Assembly: GCA_013146195.2 (NCBI GenBank)
Contig: CM028384.1
Span: 74,405,228 to 74,469,227 of the forward strand
DNA length: 64,000 nucleotides
Direction: 5' to 3'
From: Codonopsis lanceolata
Lineage: Eukaryota; Streptophyta; Magnoliopsida; Asterales; Campanulaceae
The notes under the pieces are model-generated. The model was not told the origin of the DNA. It was given only the letters and a program-made list of their open reading frames with translations, and searched no databases. Positions 58,965 to 64,000 of this stretch are shown one piece after another. Made by a program: the position numbers and the translations under genes. Numbering within the stretch: the stretch's first letter is position 1; each line of letters begins with the position of its first letter.

Positions 58965-59314
58965 GATGGGCCAGCTGTGGCTGTTCCTTCTTCTTTGTTT
59001 TCTTTTGCACAGAAGAGGCAGGTATGATCCATCCCTTCTATTTCGTCAATCTCCTTTATCTTCAAGCATAGTAGGGCCTTTGTTTCTTTGGAAATTTTCA
59101 GATTGTTTTCATAAAATTTCGTCCTTAAGTTGATGATTACTTCCTTACTGTCTTCTTGAATTGGATCCCTGGTGCCAATTGTAGTGATCATGTTTTCATA
59201 TACCTTGTGGGCTTTTACCTTTGTATCTTCGGAGATTTTTCCGAGACTGTTGATGAGTTGTACTATGGAACTAATTCTAATTGTTTCTAATTCTTCGATA
59301 GTTATTTTCGGCAT
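58925..59314 (-). CDS. Unidentified 129-codon frame in a decayed coding-like region
   Basis: A frame of acidic, lysine-rich composition (begins MPKITIEELETIRISSIVQL, ends in a Ser/Thr-rich tail), with a CxxC pair near residue 100 (HTCLFCAKEN). Codon use is protein-like, unlike most of the window. Continuing upstream on the minus strand to ~60.6 kb, stretches of similar style (EFEEFMIEATAESS, PTIRPRLPYKGQNC) appear between stops and frameshifts. It looks like the remains of a larger retroelement or possibly an old pararetrovirus-like insertion, but I cannot name the family. Not a confirmed gene. Confidence 0.4.
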   Translation of the reverse strand: MPKITIEELETIRISSIVQLINSLGKISEDTKVKAHKVYENMITTIGTRDPIQEDSKEVIINLRTKFYENNLKISKETKALLCLKIKEIDEIEGMDHTCLFCAKENKEEGTATAGPSTSNSSEDTPLTM

Positions 59315-60867
59315 GATTCTGGACTCGTATTGGACTGATTCTCGGACATTATTTTTATGGTCATTCTTGATCTTGATGTAATAGATAGGTTCGTAGAACC
59401 TATCTTGATCCCTCTGGAATTGTCTTTGATTACGTCAATGACCGCTCTTCTTTATCTCAGATTTTTATGAATCGGACGACTGCTTCCTTCAATTTTGTAG
59501 GGAGAAGTTTTACTTCCCCCTAGCCTTCGGATACTTTTATCGGACCATGAGTCCAAGGTCAAAGAATCGTTTAATAATCACTTTGGGGCCGTGGGGTTGC
59601 TTTTGGAACCTTGCTTTTGACAATACTCGTAGTCGATGATGAGATAAAGTAGTCATTATCGCTCATCATTTCCGCGAGTTCATTTTGTCTTTGTGATGAA
59701 TTCTTCTTTTAAATTGTTGAAATCTTTTTCTTCTTGTTTCTTACGGAAGAAACTGACATTCTTTCGAGGGGTTTCTTTTCTTACATATGATAAATGGATA
59801 GTAATGTAATGGAGGTTTTCCCAAGACTTGAAAATTTGCCCTTATGTTTTCGTGGGGGCTTGATTAAAGCCTTTTTGTATGCTCTTTCATCTTCATCGAG
59901 CGAGGAGTTTTTGGCGATTTGCAATTTTGTCCTTTGTAGGGAAGCCGAGGCCTGATGGTAGGTATGGAGGCTGGTGTCTCTGTGGTAATTCTTTGTGCCT
60001 CAATATTTTTGAGAGGTAAGTTAAGTTTGTCCTTAGCATTGTGATTTTACGGATGAAAGCTGCTTTCTGCGGTAGCTTCAATCATGAATTCTTCAAATTC
60101 GTCTTGAGGATTGTGAGTTGATTTTGATACTTCTCCATTTTGTCCAAATAAAAATTGTTATACTATCGTTGAGATCGAGGGCTCGGCGGTGTCAGTTTTT
60201 CCCTGGTTTTAATCGGGGTAAATCCGGTTCATTGTGTGACGACTTAGTCATCGATGTTTGAATCATCTTGGGGCAATTTTCCGATTGCCATTTCGGCGAT
60301 GTCATTTTATACTCGACTTTTGAGTTGTCTTTTTGAATGCGGTAAGTTATACTCTTACTAGATTGACGTATTTATCGTCAAAGCGTGATAAGTTATACTT
60401 TCTTACTAGAGTTGGCGTATTCATCGCCGTTTTTGCATCTTTTAGCCTTTTGAGGCGTACACCACAGTGTAATATACTTGGGTCAATGAGCGATCTTTTT
60501 ATTTGGGTGACCATTCGTGTGAGAGCAGTAAAGAATTTAATTCTCACTTATGTTGAATTTCATATTGATAATAATGAAATCTAGTTGCCATCGGATCCAT
60601 CTAAGCGGTCGGCAGACCTCTTTTTGTCGATTTTCATATTTTTGAAATATGTGAGATTGTTATTATCCGTTCTTATTAAAAAGGGTTTTGGATAATATAA
60701 ATCTCTAATTTTACGATTGTTTTTTAAAGCGCAAGTAATTCTTTTCATTGGAATGATAATTTAGAGTCTGGCTGGGAAAAAGTTCGAGATAAAGTATTTG
60801 CAAAGTTGTTCATCTTTGTTATCAATTTTACTCGATGATTTTAGGTCTTCAAAGTTGATTCCGGTAT
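59315..60867 (-). pseudogene. Degenerate minus-strand coding-like region, family unknown
   Basis: Short open stretches alternate among frames, with stops and shifts. GC content and codon texture differ from the flanking AT-rich DNA, suggesting one decayed protein-coding element read right to left. No reverse-transcriptase, integrase or capsid motif was recognised. It ends at an assembly gap. Confidence 0.4.
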
Positions 60868-60967
60868 NNNNNNNNNNNNNNNNNNNNNNNNNNNNNNNNN
60901 NNNNNNNNNNNNNNNNNNNNNNNNNNNNNNNNNNNNNNNNNNNNNNNNNNNNNNNNNNNNNNNNNNN
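60868..60967. other. Assembly gap (100 N)
   Basis: Exactly 100 N, the usual placeholder for a gap of unknown length. It sits where the left LTR of the copia element to the right should be. Confidence 0.99.
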
Positions 60968-61040
60968 CCTCTCTCTCTATCTCTCATACACTCTTCGCTC
61001 TATTTGGTTAATTTATAACACGTTATCAAGACGATTGTTC
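60968..61040 (+). mobile_element. End of a copia LTR and primer-binding region
   Basis: TTTATAACACGTTATCAAGACG follows a CT-rich end. Many plant copia elements of this type have AACACGTTATCAGCACGA at the LTR/primer-binding junction, so the LTR end is probably at ~61020-61023. The rest of the LTR is lost in the gap. Confidence 0.5.
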
Positions 61041-61975
61041 ATCTGTTAACAATCCTAATCCAGAAATTTTCTACCGATATATTATTTATATTATGTCTCT
61101 GCTTTTACTTCAATATATATCGTATATCACCATTATTAAGAAAAGGTTGGCTGAGCCACCGCCGATAATATAGATGACGAAATAATAATTTATTATTTAA
61201 TTTATTGATGCTTATGTATGAAATAACCCCAAGCTATAAATCGAATATTTATATATATATATACATATATTTCAATTATATATATATGAATAACTTTTAT
61301 ATACATATATATTTATTACTCGACTTACAAACACCCACGTAGGTCACGAAGAAATATTGAATATATATGTATGCTATATAATAGATGTATAAAGTTGATC
61401 GACAAATATTAATGCGAGTTATTTTATTTATTGCTCCTAATAAGTTTTATATTTATTCATAATATAAATGCAATTCTATTAAATCAGAATTTTTACATTT
61501 TTACCCCTATCCTATAACGGCTAGTTAACGGCTATATAACTACTATAAACTAGCTAGTTACCGATTTTTATTTATCTCCTCCAACGGTAATAAACGGCTA
61601 GTTAACGGTCATAAACGGTCATTTTTCTCCATATACCGTAACATTTTAATAGATTACTCACATTTTTACTATCTCCTTACAAACTCTCAATATCATATCT
61701 TCTTCTACAAAATGTTCCTCCAATGTTGATGAATTATCATACTTGTTATTGCATGCACCGCAATGGTTTTTGTTGTTGAATTCCTCCAAATGATTTTGAG
61801 ATTTTTATTATCCTTCTTTGTATCATGTATGTCCCTGTTAGCAATTACAATAGCTTTCAACATACATTTTAACATGTATCGATTGATTATCGTATGAATA
61901 AAATTTCCATGTCATCATTTTATTTTTTAATATATATATATATATATGTTTCATTTTTATAGTTTTTCTTCACAA
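61041..61975 (+). mobile_element. Copia 5' leader (untranslated)
   Basis: AT-rich leader between LTR end and gag ATG, with AACGGCTAGTTAACGG repeats (61517-61610) and TA-rich parts. No gene. Confidence 0.5.
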
Positions 61976-63043
61976 ATGGCAAACATTGCTAAGCTTGAAT
62001 TTGAAAGGCTCGACATAATGGGAAAAACTATATGTCTTGGAAAATAGATGCCGAAACCCACCGGCCGCCGTAAGCCTCGAAAATACTATCCAACAAAGTA
62101 ATAGTGAATGGATAAGTAATCAACAACGGGCTCAAGCCATGATTTTCCTACGACACCACGCCCACGAAGACCTAAAGATGGAGTACCTCACTGTGAATGA
62201 TCCACTCGCCTTTTGGGAGAGTTTGAACGAAAGATATGACCATTTGAGAACGGTCATTCTCCCAAAAGCACACTATGATTGATTCATATCCGCCTACAAG
62301 ATTTTAAAACCATTAATGAATATAGTTCAATGATGTATAGAATAACCTCACAGTTGAAATTATGTGGGGAAACCATCACTGAATATGATATGTTGGAGAA
62401 GACTTTCTCCACATTTCATGCCTCGAATATGCTCCTCGCGGCAATATCGAGAGAAGGGTTTTAAAGGTACTACGAATTGATCTCTTGCCTACTTGTAGGC
62501 TGAGCAGAATAATGAGATTCTAATGAAAAATCATGAATCTCGACCAGCTAGTTCACCCCATTCAGAAGCGAATGGGACTATGTATGATGAAGGCCAAGAG
62601 CGTGGGCGTGGTAGTGGGTGGTGGGTGGTCGAGGCCAAGGAAATCATGGACAAGGCCGGGGTCGTGGTCGAAATCAAGGCCGAGGAAGAGGCCGTGGAAG
62701 AAATAACTTTCGTCGCCATCATCATCATCCGTATAATGGAAATTCCTCTCGCCACCTGAAGTGGAACAGAGATGATGATAGAAACACCTCCTCGAGTAGG
62801 CAAAATGTGCGTCCAAACAATGAAGAGAGTTCATGTTTTAGGTGTGGCATGACAGGCCATTGGGCACGCACATGCCGAACGGCCAAACATCTAGTTGATC
62901 TTTATGAGAGATCACAAAAAGGAAAGAATGTAGAGACAAATTTCCTTGAAAATGATCCTGAAGATCTTTATTTTGATTTCGATGATATGGCCAACGTCGA
63001 CATGACCAATACCATTAGTGATGATATTGGTCATGAACAATAA
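61976..63043 (+). pseudogene. Copia Gag, broken by frameshifts and stops
   Basis: It starts MANIAKLEFERLDIMGK at 61976 and then shifts frame. Gag features continue: QRAQAMIFLRHHAHEDLKME, FWESLNERYDHL, RLQDFKTINEYSS, ITSQLKLCGE, TFSTFHASNM, then LISCLL and NHESRP. An RG-rich stretch and an intact CCHC knuckle (C-FR-C-GMTG-H-WART-C at ~62833-62878) follow. The frame ends at 63043 after GHEQ. There are at least two frameshifts near the start, a stop where a Trp codon is usual (62282), and one near 62462. Gag cannot be made as a single protein from this copy. Confidence 0.85.
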
Positions 63044-63249
63044 ATGAACATAGGAATGAAGCTATGGTCCGAGTTTAAGATAAAAGCTGTGGAATAAGTA
63101 ACATGTTGTTATGTAGGAACATTATCTGCTTTTCCTATGTATACTAGCATGCTTACAATAAAGTTTATATATGCATTTTGCATTCAATGTGTTATCATAT
63201 TTATTCATCTTATTTTACTTTCTCTCATATTGAAATAGATCACAAATAT
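63044..63249 (+). other. Gag-pol spacer (206 bp)
   Basis: Non-coding stretch between the Gag stop and the Pol frame. It has ACAATAAAG (63157-63165), a polyadenylation-like signal, and near the end a T-rich tract (TTATTTTACTTTCTCTC) followed by ATTGAAATAG, which resembles a plant 3' splice site. This could separate Gag and Pol expression (inference). Confidence 0.4.
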
Positions 63250-64000
63250 GTCTGAATCCAAAATCCAAGGAGGAGATTTATGTCTTGCAGATAGCGCTAC
63301 TACGCATACCATACTTAAAAATAAGAAATATTTTTCTTATCTCAAAATTGACAATGCTAATGTCAACACTATATCTGGTAATGCCAAAATAATTGAAGGA
63401 TTTGGCAAAGCAATTTTCCTAATGCCTGGAGGCACGAAATTTATGATAAATAATGCATTATTCTCTCCTAAGTCTCAAAGAAACTTGTTAAGTTTCAAAG
63501 ACATTCGGCTGAATGGATATCATATTGAGACTATGAATAAGGGGAATGATGAATATCTTTGCATTACCTCAAACACTTCCGGAAGCAAGTGTATATTGGA
63601 AAAATTGTCATCTCTATCATCTGGATTGTATAGTACAATCATAAGAATATTTGAATCATATTCTACAGTAAACCTGAAGTTTACTGAAACATTTAAAGCC
63701 TGGCATGATAGATTGGGGCATCCAGGATCAATAATGATGCGTAGAATTATAGAGAATTCTAGTGGTCATCCATTGAAAAACCAGAAGATTTTTCAATCTA
63801 ATGAACTCCTTTGTGAGGCTTGTTCTCAAGGAAAGTTGATAATTAGACCATCACCAACTAAAGTTGGATATGAATCACCATCGTTTTTGGAAGCAATTCG
63901 AGGTGATATATGTGGACCTATCCATCCACTAAGTGGACCATTCCAATACTTTATGGTATTGATTGATGCTTCTAGCAAATGGTCGCACGTATGTCTATTA
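63250..64000 (+). CDS. Copia Pol, protease to integrase, runs off the window
   Basis: A 250-codon frame from the ATG at 63250 is open to the window edge. Domains in order: protease, with LADSATTHTIL as the active site (residues ~13-23; DSA rather than DSG, seen in this copia group); GAG-pre-integrase/zinc region with WHDRLGHPG (~155-163) and CEACSQGK (~193-200), giving an HHCC set; and the start of the integrase core with IRGDICGPIHPL (first catalytic Asp) and FMVLIDASSKW. No stops, unlike gag. Reverse transcriptase and RNase H should lie to the right. The start could instead follow splicing. Confidence 0.88.

Overview
This window looks like gene-poor, repeat-rich nuclear DNA from a flowering plant, most likely a eudicot. 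It is very AT-rich and packed with nested plant-type transposons: Stowaway, Tourist, hAT and Mutator-like elements, Helitron ends, Ty1/copia and Ty3/gypsy LTR pieces, and L1-type LINE tails. I found no intact host protein-coding gene. The host genes I can support are two microRNA genes. MIR396a is on the + strand at about 39.9-40.05 kb, and MIR396b is on the - strand at about 47.26-47.38 kb. They converge, about 7.2 kb apart. Each has the canonical mature sequence, a matching star strand, a hairpin and an upstream TATA box. miR396 is known to repress GROWTH-REGULATING FACTOR (GRF) mRNAs.

Layout. 0-4.4 kb: a LINE RNase H remnant, a Helitron-type 3' end and hAT-like ends. 4.7-6.3 kb: a broken copia gag-protease on the - strand. 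7.0-9.6 kb: a gypsy-type LTR remnant split by a copia-type solo LTR. 10.4-19 kb: several non-autonomous elements, some built around arrays of a GCATCGCRATGC-like motif, plus a gypsy-type LTR and a nested group of Stowaway and Tourist MITEs. 20.57-25.5 kb: a Helitron-type terminus followed by a 4.9 kb repeat array that seems to be made from pieces of a copia-like LTR. 26-35.3 kb: two Mutator-like elements (one carrying a TRIM, a hAT and a Stowaway inside it), a hAT element and short MITEs. 35.3-38.8 kb: nothing recognisable. 38.86-39.48 kb: another GCATCGC-array element. 39.7-47.6 kb: the MIR396 pair. 48-58.1 kb: a LINE tail and many MITEs. 58.7-60.8 kb: decayed minus-strand coding-like DNA. 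60.87-60.97 kb: an assembly gap. 60.97 kb to the end: a copia element on the + strand with a broken gag and an open pol frame that runs off the window.

The two most unusual structures are (i) a set of at least four elements (about 10.4, 15.0, 17.5 and 38.9 kb) that share related ends, a conserved CATTAAGGGTATC-like block and arrays of the GCATCGC-like motif, and (ii) the LTR-derived array at 20.6-25.5 kb, with a ~555 bp higher-order repeat. All statements come from reading by eye. No alignment, folding or database search was run, so similarities are estimates.
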